The notes beneath the pieces are model-generated. The model had not been told where the DNA came from, searched no databases, and worked only from the letters and a program-made list of their open reading frames with translations. A stretch of DNA of 64,000 nucleotides, from contig CAJJBX010000013.1 of assembly GCA_905182555.1 (NCBI GenBank), positions 62,001 to 126,000 of the forward strand, given 5' to 3'. Position 1 is the first letter of the stretch. Each line of letters opens with the position of its first letter. The position numbers were made by a program, and so were the translations under genes. Below are positions 7,685 to 18,283 of the stretch, piece by piece. This DNA comes from an uncultured Ilumatobacter sp. (GTDB lineage Bacteria > Actinomycetota > Acidimicrobiia > Acidimicrobiales > Ilumatobacteraceae).

Positions 7685-8479
7685 GTGACTGACGACCAAA
7701 CACCCAACGCGGCCCAGCAGAAGACAAGCCACCGTGATTTGGATTCTTCCCTCAAGACAACGAAGCCACAGACTTGGGTCGCTGTCACTGCGATAGCCGT
7801 TGCGCTTGTCGTTGCCCTGACCTGGTCGGTGGTGGCAACCATCCCCATGAAAAGCACTGCGACTGGTGTGCTGAACAACATGCGGTACGGCTACAGCTTG
7901 ACCGCACCTGCGGCCGGATTCGTGCAGCTGACCGGAATTGAGAACGGAATAAAGGAAAAACAACAGGTTGGAACGGTCACCTCCGAAAGCGGGGACTCGG
8001 TACCTTTGATGTCCCTCGGGGCCGGGGAAGTCGTCTCTCTTTTTGTCATGCAGAACCAGTACGTCGAACTTGGCGATGCCATCGCAAGCATCTCCTTCCA
8101 GCCAGCCCTTAATGAACCAATCGAACTCATCACTTTTGTCGGTGAGAGCGACATGGATTTCTTTCCTGTCGGCGGAGTTGTCCAACTCTCGGCGGTCGAT
8201 ACGGCCTCCGGCGCGCGTATTCATGCGACCGGAACAATTCAGGGTGAGACTGAGCTTCCCGCGACCGACACCACCATGTTGAACGTCAGCGCTCAGAGTC
8301 AGAGCTTGACCGATGACTGGATGACAGCCAGCGACGGTTACCCCTTCGCTATCTTCATAGCAAGCGATGACTGGCCAACGGGCGACAGCGGATTCGTCCC
8401 GCGCGGGGGCCAGATTGTCAACATCGAGAGGGTGTACACCTCCGTTCGCCCGATTTCTCGGCTCTTCGGAAAAGGCTGA
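7685..8479 (+). CDS. NHLM system HlyD-like secretion protein
   Basis: A 264-residue membrane-fusion-like protein: a cytoplasmic N terminus, one membrane helix at about 31-52 (WVAVTAIAVALVVALTWSVV), then a beta-rich extracytoplasmic part with a lipoyl-like segment (LTAPAAGFVQLT, LGAGEVVSLFVMQNQYVELGD). The GTG start at 7685 has a good GAGGAG upstream. Length and position, between the dehydrogenase and two ABC transporters, match the secretion protein of NHLM bacteriocin export systems. It probably joins the two ABC proteins in a complex at the membrane. Confidence 0.8.
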   Translation: MTDDQTPNAAQQKTSHRDLDSSLKTTKPQTWVAVTAIAVALVVALTWSVVATIPMKSTATGVLNNMRYGYSLTAPAAGFVQLTGIENGIKEKQQVGTVTSESGDSVPLMSLGAGEVVSLFVMQNQYVELGDAIASISFQPALNEPIELITFVGESDMDFFPVGGVVQLSAVDTASGARIHATGTIQGETELPATDTTMLNVSAQSQSLTDDWMTASDGYPFAIFIASDDWPTGDSGFVPRGGQIVNIERVYTSVRPISRLFGKG

Positions 8480-8482
8480 GAA

Positions 8483-10726
8483 GTGTTCCTCGGGTCAGTT
8501 CTGCGGCGGACCGCGAAAGTGTCGCCGACCAAAGCGCCGGTGACGACAAGCCCCCGGCGGGTCAAGGTACCCACAGTGTTGCAGCAGGCGGCGACTGAGT
8601 GCGGTGCCGCCTCGCTCGGAATGGTGCTCGCACACTACGGAAGGTGGTTGCGGCTCGATGACCTGAGGGATCGACTCGGTGTCGGCCGCGACGGGGCCAA
8701 CGCTCAAGCAATCGTCGACGGTGCACAGGCGCTGGGCCTGAAAGGAAAGGGCCGGAGGGTTGCACCGAGGAAGATCAGCAGCGTGAGCGTCCCAGCAATC
8801 ATCTGGTGGAAGCATCGCCACTTCATGGTTCTAGAGGGCGCGTCCCGAGGGCTGGTGCACGTCAACGATCCGGCGCGCGGGCCAGTTTCCATGCTCTGGG
8901 AGGATTTCAAGTCCGGATATTCCGGCATCGTCCTTGAGTTTGAGCGAACTGATCAGTTCGAAGAGGGTGGGAGCCCGTTTTCCACTCGCAGATCACTCGC
9001 TGTGCGACTCCGCTCGTCGAAATCGGGAGTGTGGTTCGTTGTCCTCGCTGGCCTTTTGACCATGATCCTCGGGCTGCTCGCCGCACCGCTGAGCCAGACG
9101 TTTGTTGACGATGGCCTGGGGGGATCTATTCGCGGTGTCTTGCCCGGGGTCATCGCCGCAATGGCAGTCATCGGACTCTTTCGTTCCGGCCTGACCCTTC
9201 TCCAGTATGGGGTGATCGCCCGCATCCAATCGAAGGTCAGCCTGGTTGGCTCGGTCGGGCTCACCGACCGGCTGCTCCGCCTCCCGATGATCTTCTTCAT
9301 GGAACGTTCAGTCGGCGATTTGAGCCAACGGGCCGCCTATAACTCACGGGTTGCGATGCTCGTCGCGAACCAGCTGGCGAGCTCTGCAATTGCGCTCCTG
9401 GCGGTCGCGGGTTACGCAGCACTGCTCATCTTCTACAGCCTGCCGATCGGAATGGTCGTTATCGGCCTGACAGCGGTCAATGTCGCGATTCTGAAGGCCG
9501 TGTCGGACCGAAGGAACACCCTTCAATCGCGCATCATCCGGCAGCAGAACGACCTAAGAGGACTGTCGCAGGCTTCGATCCGGAACGTTGAGACTCTCAA
9601 GGCAACCGGCAAGGAGGACGACACCTTCACCGATCTGGCTGATCTCCAGACCGACTTCGTGTCTGCTTCGGGACAACTGGTACCGACATCGGCTGTGCTC
9701 GCTGCCGCACCCCCGGCGATCAGCGCCCTGACAACCGCCGCCATCCTCTTCATGGGGGGAAGGGAAATCTTGGCCGGCTCAATGTCGTTCGGCGCGCTGC
9801 TCGCTGTGCAGGCTCTTGCGGTCAGCCTGAGTCACCCAGTCCAGCAACTCATGAGCGCGGGTAGCCAACTCCAGGTGATTACGACGAGCCTTCAAGCCCT
9901 CGACGACGTACTCGTCAACGAAACTGCTGGCAGATTTACCCGAACCGCTACCGACCAGGGGTTGAGGACCAAGCCGTTCACTGGACGACTTGACTTCGAC
10001 GAAGTTCAGTTCAAGTACAACGAGAAGGCTCCAGATCTCATCGACCATCTGAGCTTTTCCCTGATGCCAGGAAGTTCCACGGCTCTGGTGGGTGTATCCG
10101 GGGCCGGCAAGACGACGATTGGCAACCTTGCTGCAGGCTTGCTGGAGGCGACCGGAGGCCGGGTGCTGTTCGACAGCGTCCTGCTCTCCGACTTCGCTGA
10201 AGGCGTGATCGAGAACGGACTCGCAAAAGTCGATCAGGACGTCGTCCTGTTCTCAGGAACGGTCGCCGAGAACGTGACGCTGTGGGATCCAACCATCGAT
10301 CGCGAACAGATCTCTCGGGCGCTCGCCGACGCCCAGGTCCTTGGCGACGTCCTGCTGCGAAACGGTGGCTTGGATGCGGTCGTTGAAGAAGACGGACGGA
10401 ATTTCAGCGGAGGCCAAGCCCAGCGAATTGAGATCGCACGCGCAATCGTTCGTCAGCCCTCCCTTCTCATTCTCGATGAGGCGACCAGCGCCCTCGATGA
10501 CGTCACCGAAGCCCGTGTCATGGACTCGATCAGACGCCGAGGGATCTCATCGCTCATCGTCGCCCACCGGCTCAGCACGATCCGCGATGCAGACGAAATC
10601 ATTGTCCTTGGACGAGGTGGGAAGGTGCTCGAGCGGGGCAGCCATGCGGAACTCATGGGTATAGCAGATGGGGCTTACAGACGTATGGTGACTGAGGCAG
10701 GAGATGGTGGCGATGTCGGAAGCTGA
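8483..10726 (+). CDS. NHLM peptidase/permease/ATPase (C39-ABC exporter)
   Basis: A 747-residue exporter in three parts. An N-terminal C39 peptidase has the catalytic Cys in ATECGAAS (about residue 40) with His in HRHFMVLEG and Asp in NDPARGP; such domains cut leaders after small-residue pairs, matching SGAG in the precursor. A transmembrane domain spans about 170-460. The nucleotide-binding domain has Walker A GVSGAGKTT (near 536), FSGGQ (near 641) and Walker B LLILDEATSALD (near 663). GTG 8483 lies 3 bp after the previous stop. It should remove the leader and export the azole peptide. Confidence 0.9.
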   Translation: MFLGSVLRRTAKVSPTKAPVTTSPRRVKVPTVLQQAATECGAASLGMVLAHYGRWLRLDDLRDRLGVGRDGANAQAIVDGAQALGLKGKGRRVAPRKISSVSVPAIIWWKHRHFMVLEGASRGLVHVNDPARGPVSMLWEDFKSGYSGIVLEFERTDQFEEGGSPFSTRRSLAVRLRSSKSGVWFVVLAGLLTMILGLLAAPLSQTFVDDGLGGSIRGVLPGVIAAMAVIGLFRSGLTLLQYGVIARIQSKVSLVGSVGLTDRLLRLPMIFFMERSVGDLSQRAAYNSRVAMLVANQLASSAIALLAVAGYAALLIFYSLPIGMVVIGLTAVNVAILKAVSDRRNTLQSRIIRQQNDLRGLSQASIRNVETLKATGKEDDTFTDLADLQTDFVSASGQLVPTSAVLAAAPPAISALTTAAILFMGGREILAGSMSFGALLAVQALAVSLSHPVQQLMSAGSQLQVITTSLQALDDVLVNETAGRFTRTATDQGLRTKPFTGRLDFDEVQFKYNEKAPDLIDHLSFSLMPGSSTALVGVSGAGKTTIGNLAAGLLEATGGRVLFDSVLLSDFAEGVIENGLAKVDQDVVLFSGTVAENVTLWDPTIDREQISRALADAQVLGDVLLRNGGLDAVVEEDGRNFSGGQAQRIEIARAIVRQPSLLILDEATSALDDVTEARVMDSIRRRGISSLIVAHRLSTIRDADEIIVLGRGGKVLERGSHAELMGIADGAYRRMVTEAGDGGDVGS

Positions 10727-13278
10727 AGAACACGGCGGGTCCTTCTCCCGACTGCGGGTCAAGACGGCCTCTCCTGCGATCCAAGTGGTCTCAGGCACTG
10801 TCGAAGTGTTCGCGGAGGTCGAGCAGCGGCGTCTGCTTCCTCTGGCAACATGCTCCGAAGGCTCGGTGATCGTGCCGCCTGATTCAGGGGCTGGGCTGCT
10901 TTTGATCGCACACGCGACTGCGTCGGTCTCACAGGTCGACGATCCGGATGACGTAGCTGTCCAGACGTTCGTCGGACAACTTGGCGACGGTCTTGGAAGT
11001 GGCGTCGAGGCACTCGTGGGTGTTGCGCCCTCGGCATTCCCTCAGCTGTTCGCTGCAGCGATCCATGCTGCTGCCGAACTCAGAGAAGAACAGGTAATTC
11101 GGGCGGTCGAGACAACGCTGGAGGAGTCCGGTCGGGTCCGAGAACGCTCATTGAATCGGGCCCAGTTCGAGGCCTCCGAATTAGCGCTTCCCGCGGACGA
11201 GTCGGGGTCGGCCCCGGTTGTCGCAGTCATGCAACTGTTGGGCGCGGTCCAGAACTTCTCGGTTGTGGTGCCGAGCCAGGGTGAGTACGAAAGCGCCCAG
11301 GACAAGGTTCAAGCCGTTGCCCACCGGTCCAACCTTCGTTTCCGAACCGTCCAGCTTGATGACGCTTGGAACAAGAGCGATGTCTCCTCGTATCTCGGGT
11401 CGTATCAAACGTCCTCGGGTGGCTCTGAGCCGGTAGCTCTCATCCGCAGAGGCAACAGGTACACAGTGCAGGGAGCCGACGACCTGTTGCCGCGGCCCGT
11501 CACCAACGATGAACTCGACCGAATCGACCACGAGGTCTACGAGTTCTACACACCGTTCGACCCTGATCGGCCGACCGTGTTGCGCGACATCCTCCGAGTG
11601 TCGTTTCTGAACACGAGCTGGTCGTGGATGACGGTTCTGCTGCTGGCCTCCTTCGGCGCGCTGCTCGGCCTCCTCACCCCGATCCTCACCCAGATCGTGA
11701 TCAGTCGACTCATTCCGGACGGTCTCGGTGGTTTGCTCTGGGCCGCGGGCGGCGCCCTCGCGATGGCGGCGGTCCTGCTGTTCGTGGTCTCAGTCGTCCA
11801 GAACCTTGCGGTCGGCCGCATTTCGCAGCTGGCCACACGGAACCTTCAGGCCGCTTTCTGGGATCGGTTGCTGTCACTTCCAGTGTCGTTCTTCCGGCGC
11901 TTCAACTCCGGTGAGCTCGCGGTTCGCGCCCTGGCAATCGACAACCTGTCGCAAACCCTGAGCGTGCAGGTCGTGAGCTCCCTGCTTACTGCGATGTTCG
12001 GTTTCATCTTCTTGGTCCAGATGATGCTGTACGACGTCATGCTCGGTCTGGCTGGATCATTCATCATCTCAGCAACAGTTCTTGTGCTCTATCTGACCTT
12101 TGTTGCCTCGAGTCGGGAGCAGACGAATCAGCTCGATGCCCAGATGGCGGCGAACGGGTGGCTAGTTCAGATGCTCACGGCCCTACCGAAGCTTCGGATT
12201 GCACATGCTGAGGATCGCATGAGCGCTCGATATTTCGAGTTTCTTGGGCGATCGATCATGGCGCAATCGAGGGCAACCTTGGTGAATGGTCGTCTCTCGG
12301 CATGGTTCGCCCTGGTGACAACGGGAGCACCCGCGGTCTTCTACGCCGTGGTGCTGCTCCGCTGGAACGGTGATGCGGCTCCGCTGACAACCGCGACCTT
12401 CTTGGCCTTCTACGTCGCTTTCACAATCGCCTTTGGCTCGATTTCGGGGCTTGCTGTACCGCTCTCCTCGCTCGCCGTCGTCGCTCCGATGTACCGCTTG
12501 TTGGAGCCGGTCATGACCGAGCTGCCGGAGTCAAATCCAAACCTCCTCGATCCGGGCAACCTCTCAGGAAAAATCGAGTTCCGCGACGTGCGGTTCCGAT
12601 ATGCACCGGGCAGCCCGCTCGTGCTCAAGGGTCTCTCGTTGATCGTCGAACCCGCTGAACTCGTTGCGATCGTCGGCACGACCGGGGCTGGCAAGTCGAC
12701 CCTCACCCGACTCCTTCTCGCTTTCGAACAGCCAGAGGAGGGACAGGTCCTGCTGGACGGCAGGGATCTGTCCACACTTGATCCAAGAGCGGTCCGACAC
12801 CAGATGGGTGTTGTGACCCAAAGCGGTCGAATCAGCCGAGGGACCGTGTTGAAGAATATCCTCGGTGCCGGATCTGAAGATGACGACGCCGCATGGGCAG
12901 CAGCTTGAGGGCGCCGCAGTCGCCGATGACATCAGGGCAATGCCCATGGGGATGCATACTCTGGTCGACCCGGGCAATATCTCAGGTGGCCAGGCACAAC
13001 GACTTCTCATTGCGCGGGCGCTCGTCACACGACCGAAGATCATGATCATGGACGAAGCGACGAGTGCCTTGGACAACGTTGCGCAGGAGCAGGTCACTGA
13101 GGCGCTTGCAAATTTGAAGGCAACCAGACTTGTCATTGCGCATCGGCTCTCGACAGTCAGGTCGGCAGATCGGATCGTTGTTCTCGACAACGGCATCGTC
13201 GTCGAGTCAGGCACGTTTGATGAGCTTATGAACTCGCAGGGTTTCTTCGCCGATCTTGTCCGGAGGCAGGTCAGCTGA
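10713..13278 (+). CDS. NHLM ABC transporter permease/ATPase (frameshifted near 12905)
   Basis: The second ABC half-transporter of the export set. An N-terminal region of about 300 residues without peptidase motifs precedes a transmembrane domain and an ATPase domain with Walker A GTTGAGKSTL. The frame ends at 12908 inside the ATPase domain, and the rest (ISGGQAQRLLIARAL, Walker B IMIMDEATSALD, HRLSTVRSADR) continues in the next frame to 13278. Dropping one T near 12905 rejoins AWAAA to EGAAVADDI. ATG 10713 has AGGAG eight bases upstream and overlaps the previous gene; ATG 10704 is the alternative. Sequencing error or a real lesion are both possible. Confidence 0.82.
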
Positions 13279-13485
13279 CTCACGCCTACTCGGCGCGCGG
13301 CCAGAGCCTCACCGCGACAGCCATCAACTTGGCTGGAAGATCGCCGGTGCTCGCAGCGAGTTGTGGGTCCATCCCCGACGGGTCGGCCGACGTCAGCAAA
13401 CCTCGGGGCGCCTCCGCACCCTGAACTGTCATTGCCGACCGACAAAATCACCAAGAGGCCCGGCGAGCGCAGTCTCAGCCCTGCG

Positions 13486-15417
13486 TCACTCGTCGTAGAA
13501 GTCTTCGGCGAGCCCGGCCTCATCTTCAAGGGCGAGTGTGTCGTCGATCGAACCGTCGGAACCGAAATCGAAGTCCAGATACATCGGGCTTCCATCACCC
13601 TCCCACTCGAAGAAGTTCACGTACAGGGTGTCGTCAGCCTCCAACTCGATCTCGTCGTTGCCAAAGAAGTACTCGCCTTCATCATCGATGCGCGCAACCA
13701 GCAGTTCATAGACACCAAGCTCGGTCTGGTCAGTGGTGTCGAGGATGAAATCGCCGTTCGGGTAGTCGAGGATCACGTTGAACGAGCCGCCGGGCTCGAT
13801 ATCGGAGCCCCGGACAATGGCCTCATAGTCGGCCTCATCAGTGGACACTGCCAACCAGATATAGGGCGAGTCGGCGTAGTCACTCGAGTAGTTCAGTTCG
13901 AGGTATTCACCGTCGACGACGCTGACCTCAATGAGATCCCATTCACCCGGGTCGAGCACCACATCCTCAACCTCCATGCTGAAGTCCGCCCCAATCATCG
14001 TGACGGTGGAAACCGCTTGCTCGTCGAGTTGCGACCCATCGATGGTGACCGAGAATTCGGTCATGTCACCCGGGATCACGTACACGGGCTCCTCCTTGAT
14101 GTCCCAGACAGCGACGCCGAACTTGAAATCGGTGGCAGTCGCGCCGTCGATCTCGTTGACGAATGTGCCGTCTTTGAGCCAACCAACCCGACGGCCGTCG
14201 AGCGCAGTGATCAGCAGGTTGGCGTCACCGTCCAACCAAATTTCGATGCCGTCATTGCCCGCCTGCAGGACCGTTGCGTAACCCGAGACTTCGCTTGAGG
14301 AAGTAAATGCTGCGTCCTGTGAACCAAGTCGCGGCGAAGTCGGATGGATGCTGAGCGAGTCAGTATCGGCATCGCCCTCGTACAGGTCGGTTTCGACATT
14401 CGGGTTGGTGGACGCCTCGTACTGCCACGTGTCGGCATCGCGATCAATGGTGAGGACACGGCCCTGGCTGGGGTAGTTGTTGTCATAGACAAAGACCTTG
14501 TATGTATCGTCGCCGTTGCCCTCGACCGCGTACGGCGTCACAGCATGACCACCGGTGCCATCACGCTTGAAGATGCCGATTGACCACGACTCGTCGGCTT
14601 GCTGACCCTCGCTGAACGACTCGATCAACGTGTCGAGGACTTCGCTGGGCGAACCGTCCACCCTTTGCGACGCCCCAGGGGAGGTCGCCTGCGTCACCCA
14701 CCAATAAGCGATTTCGCGTTGCAGCGCTTCATTCCCCGAAATCTCCAGGTCGCGCACCGAGTCGGCACCAAAGACGCTCGTGTCCGAGCCGCCGAAGTAG
14801 AACAGCGAACTGAGCACGGCCATGCCCTCGCAATGACCTCCGGCCATGTACTTGTTCATCTGCTCCATCCACTGCCGGGCAGGAGGCGCGAGGGTGCAAC
14901 CGTCGACCTGATTCGCACAAACGCCGTCACCAAACATGCGCTGCATTTCAATGGCGGTCAGATCGACTGCGCCTGTGTCGTCGCCGTAGTTCGCGAAGCT
15001 GAACGCGTCGACGACCGGATCGAAGCCACTACTGACCGAACCGGCTCCGAGGGCCGGAGTGGGCTCCGATGCGGCCTCACTGGATCCCTCGTCATCGCTC
15101 GGGTAGCACTCGTCGAGAATGAAACCGTCGGCATCGACGCACTCGTCGGGAACCTCGCCGCCTTCCCAGCAGGCGTCGAACGCCTCATCATCGGCGAAGC
15201 ACTCGAATGGGATGATCGACGACCTGGTCCCGCCTGACTCGTCGGCCGCATCAGCCGTGTCGTCCGTGTCAGTTGCATCGACTTCTTCGGTCGTGTCGTC
15301 TGTTTGTTCGAGCGCCTGTGAGTCGGTGCTCGCCACACCAGATTCAGTGCTCCCGCCGCCGCACGCGGCAGTACTGATCAACGCGATGGCGACAAGTGTT
15401 CGGAAAAATTTGGTCAT
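13486..15417 (-). CDS. Acidic lipoprotein with papain-like Cys/His/Asn pattern
   Basis: A 643-residue protein starting at ATG 15417 with GGAGG just upstream. The signal MTKFFRTLVAIALISTAAC has a lipobox (Cys 19), so it should be membrane-anchored outside the cell. An acidic Ser/Thr/Asp linker follows. Near residue 194 is GGHCEGMAVLSS, near 290 GGHAVTPYAV and near 311 VYDNNYP: Cys, His and Asn/Asp in the order and contexts of papain-like proteases or transglutaminases. The C-terminal half is beta-rich and very acidic. It follows the pentapeptide-repeat gene by 43 bp on the same strand. Family not recognised; protease or peptide-transfer activity is inferred from the triad only. Confidence 0.7.
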   Translation of the reverse strand: MTKFFRTLVAIALISTAACGGGSTESGVASTDSQALEQTDDTTEEVDATDTDDTADAADESGGTRSSIIPFECFADDEAFDACWEGGEVPDECVDADGFILDECYPSDDEGSSEAASEPTPALGAGSVSSGFDPVVDAFSFANYGDDTGAVDLTAIEMQRMFGDGVCANQVDGCTLAPPARQWMEQMNKYMAGGHCEGMAVLSSLFYFGGSDTSVFGADSVRDLEISGNEALQREIAYWWVTQATSPGASQRVDGSPSEVLDTLIESFSEGQQADESWSIGIFKRDGTGGHAVTPYAVEGNGDDTYKVFVYDNNYPSQGRVLTIDRDADTWQYEASTNPNVETDLYEGDADTDSLSIHPTSPRLGSQDAAFTSSSEVSGYATVLQAGNDGIEIWLDGDANLLITALDGRRVGWLKDGTFVNEIDGATATDFKFGVAVWDIKEEPVYVIPGDMTEFSVTIDGSQLDEQAVSTVTMIGADFSMEVEDVVLDPGEWDLIEVSVVDGEYLELNYSSDYADSPYIWLAVSTDEADYEAIVRGSDIEPGGSFNVILDYPNGDFILDTTDQTELGVYELLVARIDDEGEYFFGNDEIELEADDTLYVNFFEWEGDGSPMYLDFDFGSDGSIDDTLALEDEAGLAEDFYDE

Positions 15418-15460
15418 GACGTTCCTCCGAACACCGTGTCGAATGTGAGATGTTGCGTAA

Positions 15461-15850
15461 TCATCGAGTTGAACCATCGGGCATGGTCGTGTTGTTAAAG
15501 CGGGTGCCAATGGTGATTGTCATCTCCATGTTGGCGTCGCTGAGATTTGCGTCGGTGAGGTTCGCCCTGGCGAGATCAGCCCAGTTCAGGTTGGCGCCGG
15601 ACAGGTCCGCACCGGTGAGGTTCGCTCCGGCGAGAATAGCACCGCTCAGGTCAGCTTGAGTCAGGAGCGCGCCGGACAGATCGCAGCCGTCGAGCCGGGC
15701 GACACTGAGGTTCGCTCCGGACAGATCGGCGCCACTCAGATCGAGTTCATAGAGGTCGGCCTTCGACAGGTTGCGCACATCGGGCTCCGCTGTCGACGGA
15801 TCTTGCTCATCGCCGCCAGCAGCGCGCTCCACGTTCGTATCAGTACCCAT
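15461..15850 (-). CDS. Pentapeptide-repeat protein
   Basis: A 129-residue protein whose residues about 25-105 are pentapeptide repeats of the A(D/N)LxG type (LSGADLSGANLSVARLDGCD and onward), predicted to form a right-handed quadrilateral beta helix. The N terminus is acidic and there is no signal peptide, so it should be cytoplasmic. Some pentapeptide proteins protect DNA gyrase from inhibitors, but nothing here specifies that role. It probably forms an operon with the acidic lipoprotein downstream, and lies about 2 kb past the RiPP exporters in the opposite direction. Confidence 0.8.
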   Translation of the reverse strand: MGTDTNVERAAGGDEQDPSTAEPDVRNLSKADLYELDLSGADLSGANLSVARLDGCDLSGALLTQADLSGAILAGANLTGADLSGANLNWADLARANLTDANLSDANMEMTITIGTRFNNTTMPDGSTR

Positions 15851-16007
15851 GGGATCCCTCTACGCCCCAGGGGACTGCTCGGATGAGCCGCCGTAGGTTG
15901 TTGTTTAAAGATCCTATGACAAGTAATCGACATAAGTTGTGCGGGTGTGATACTGCACCTCCACATTGGCTGCTGCGCAGCGCAATCGAAGCCGCGCGCT
16001 CGTCGGG

Positions 16008-16280
16008 TCAGGCGCTCACAAGCTTGAGGTATGGCGGTGTCTGCGGGAGCTGCCAGAGGCGAGCGAACTCCTCAGTGACTTCACGGATGGCCGACGACAC
16101 GCAGCCAGCGGCGATGGGGCCGTCCGCATGTCGCATGGCGACACCGAGATGCTGCATTGCACCCTGGTAGTCGCCGTTCGATCCGAGAACACATGCCAGG
16201 TTGCACCGCAGGAACGGGTCGCAGGGGTCGAGATTGACCTGTGCCTGGAGCTGTTGGGTTCCCGTTTCTCTGGTGGTCAT
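16008..16280 (-). CDS. Small TPR-like protein
   Basis: About 90 residues from ATG 16280 (MTTRETGTQQL); the frame is open further upstream to 16367. The middle, PFLRCNLACVLGSNGDYQGAMQHLGVAMRH, has the spacing of one tetratricopeptide helix pair. The remainder is helical with EVTEEFARLWQLPQTPPYL. No signal peptide and no function visible. It is divergent from the MFS gene and could also be a short remnant. Confidence 0.45.
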   Translation of the reverse strand: MTTRETGTQQLQAQVNLDPCDPFLRCNLACVLGSNGDYQGAMQHLGVAMRHADGPIAAGCVSSAIREVTEEFARLWQLPQTPPYLKLVSA

Positions 16281-16438
16281 TGATACGTGGATCGGCGCAC
16301 TCCCACTGTTCTTGAGACTCGGTGCGAATCCTGCCGAAATCTTGCATTTCAGACGGCGAATCGCCACGCAGCATCAGGCCGCCCGCTCAGTGTCACGCTC
16401 GCCGCCGCTGGGCTGCTCGGTAGCCTGCGCTCAATGCA

Positions 16439-17782
16439 TTGGCTCGCTCCAACGATCAGCACGTGCTGACGTCGAACGGCACGGCCACCGGAGCCGCACA
16501 CGTCTCGAAACTCGGCCGCCGACCCTTCGATCCCCGCCGTGTCCCGTTCTATTACGGGTGGGTTGTGTTGGTTGCCGGCACCATCGGCATCATCGCATCG
16601 GTGCCCGGTCAGACCGCCGGCGTCAGCGTCTTTACCGATGATCTGACCTCCACGACCGGCCTCACCCGCCTGCAGTTGGCGATTGCCTACCTGATCGGCA
16701 CGGGCGCGAGCGGGCTGCTGCTCGGCATCGGCGGCAGAATGATCGACCGCTACGGCTCACGCGTCGTGGCGTTCGCTGCGACGATCGGCCTGGCGTGCAC
16801 CGTCACCGGGCTGAGTTTCGTCGGCTCAATGAGCACGCCCGTCGGCCTCATCGTGATGAGCGTCGGTTTCGGTTGCCTCCGGTTCTCCGGGCAGGGCCTA
16901 CTCACGCTGTCGTCGCGGACCATGGTCGCCCAGTGGTTCGACCGGCGACGCGGCTTCGTCAGCTCACTCTCCCAGGCCGCTGGCAGCTTCGCCTTCGCCG
17001 CCGCGCCCGCCCTACTGCTTGCGCTCATCGACATCGACGGGTTCCGAACCGCCTGGCGGATCGTCGCTGTCGGCCTCGTCGTCGTCATGGCCACCCTGAT
17101 CGCAACGCTCTACCGCGTCAGCCCCGAAGCCTCGGGCATGATCATCGACGGTGGCTTGGCCGCACCCGATGTCAGCGACGCACCAGCGGTCATTGGTAAA
17201 GACACCGACGCAACGCGCGGAGAAGCCGTACGCGACCTGCGGTTCTGGGCAGTGACGCTGCCGGTCATGGCGATGTCGTCGACCGCAACGGCTATCACGT
17301 TTCACATCATCGACCTCGGCGCCGAACAGGGCTTAGATGAAGACACGATCGTGCGCATCTTTGTGCCGATCGCATTCGTCAGCGTCCCGGTCACGTTGTT
17401 CACCGGCTGGCTCATCGACCGCACGTCGCCAATGGTTGTCGCGATGGCGATGGGTGCCTCGCAGGTGCTCATGTACCTCGCTATCGGCTACCTCGATGTG
17501 ACCGCGATGGCTGTGCTCGCAATCGTCGGTTGGGGTGCTGCGCAGGGTTGCTTCTCGTCGCTCACGTCGGCCGCACTTCCCCGTCTGTTCGGGCGTCGGC
17601 ACCTTGGCGAAATCGCCGGCATCCAGATGAGTGCCATGGTGATCGGCAGTGCCATCGGGCCGGCATTTTTTGCGCTGTCCCGTTCGATGACCGACAGTTA
17701 CCGGCCAGCACTCTGGATCTCCGCCACCGTGCCCGCCGCCGCCGTGCTCCTCGCAGCCGCCGGTAAACGCCGCGACACCTGA
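16439..17782 (+). CDS. MFS transporter
   Basis: About 440 residues with some 12 hydrophobic segments. The start [31 protein letters not shown] and the loop [11 protein letters not shown] are typical of the major facilitator superfamily, closest in feel to the oxalate/formate-antiporter-like group of monocarboxylate carriers. The two halves are joined by a hydrophilic loop (about 205-260). The start is unsure: TTG 16439 or GTG 16463. Substrate unknown; no cognate enzyme lies next to it. Confidence 0.82.
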   Translation: MARSNDQHVLTSNGTATGAAHVSKLGRRPFDPRRVPFYYGWVVLVAGTIGIIASVPGQTAGVSVFTDDLTSTTGLTRLQLAIAYLIGTGASGLLLGIGGRMIDRYGSRVVAFAATIGLACTVTGLSFVGSMSTPVGLIVMSVGFGCLRFSGQGLLTLSSRTMVAQWFDRRRGFVSSLSQAAGSFAFAAAPALLLALIDIDGFRTAWRIVAVGLVVVMATLIATLYRVSPEASGMIIDGGLAAPDVSDAPAVIGKDTDATRGEAVRDLRFWAVTLPVMAMSSTATAITFHIIDLGAEQGLDEDTIVRIFVPIAFVSVPVTLFTGWLIDRTSPMVVAMAMGASQVLMYLAIGYLDVTAMAVLAIVGWGAAQGCFSSLTSAALPRLFGRRHLGEIAGIQMSAMVIGSAIGPAFFALSRSMTDSYRPALWISATVPAAAVLLAAAGKRRDT

Positions 17783-17875
17783 CCCACCCCCCCCAATCAG
17801 CCCAAAAATACTGATTCCGCTCCGGCTACCGGGGCACCCAACTGTGGGTATGCACAAACGCACTAGGTTCCGTAC

Positions 17876-18283
17876 ATGACCCGGCGGTACGTCCTACTCG
17901 CAGCGGCCAGCATGACAATGCTCGCTGCATGCAGCGGCAGTGACGACCAGGTCCGCGTTGCCGGCCCCGATCCTGTCACCGCGCCCTCAATCACCAGCAC
18001 GCCGGACACCGCCCAGGTCGACCCCGCTCCCGCGACCCCAGCCACGACCGACAGCGCTCCGGCCCCCGCCACCGAGCCAGCGCCGACCACCACGCTTGAC
18101 CCGCTCGCCGAAATCGAAGCCGCAGTAAAACAGGCCCGACTTGACGGGACGCAAGCTTCGCCGCCGGCTCGAAGCAGATCCAGGCAACCGAAGAACGTCC
18201 TGCGCGTTCCAGTATCCCGAGCGACGCCTCTCGAAGAGTCGACAGTCTCGCTGGCCAAACGGACCCGCTCGTCGATCGGGTGA
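17876..18283 (+). CDS. Pro/Thr-rich lipoprotein, possibly truncated
   Basis: A 135-residue frame. MTRRYVLLAAASMTMLAAC is a clear lipoprotein signal with its Cys at 19, followed by a low-complexity Ala/Pro/Thr linker. The last 45 residues turn basic and featureless, which suggests the reading frame was lost near 18150. Such lipoproteins normally carry a folded domain after the linker; none is visible here. Treat the first 95 residues as reliable and the rest as doubtful. Confidence 0.55.
   Translation: MTRRYVLLAAASMTMLAACSGSDDQVRVAGPDPVTAPSITSTPDTAQVDPAPATPATTDSAPAPATEPAPTTTLDPLAEIEAAVKQARLDGTQASPPARSRSRQPKNVLRVPVSRATPLEESTVSLAKRTRSSIG

Noticed and set aside
12564-13598. Long open frame on the minus strand
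   Set aside because: It lies opposite the ABC transporter ATPase and its protein is Arg/Ser-rich without domains; a shadow of the coding strand.
13363-14298. Plus-strand open frame across the acidic lipoprotein gene
   Set aside because: Opposite the real gene; its sequence mirrors the acidic codons and has no start signal or motif.
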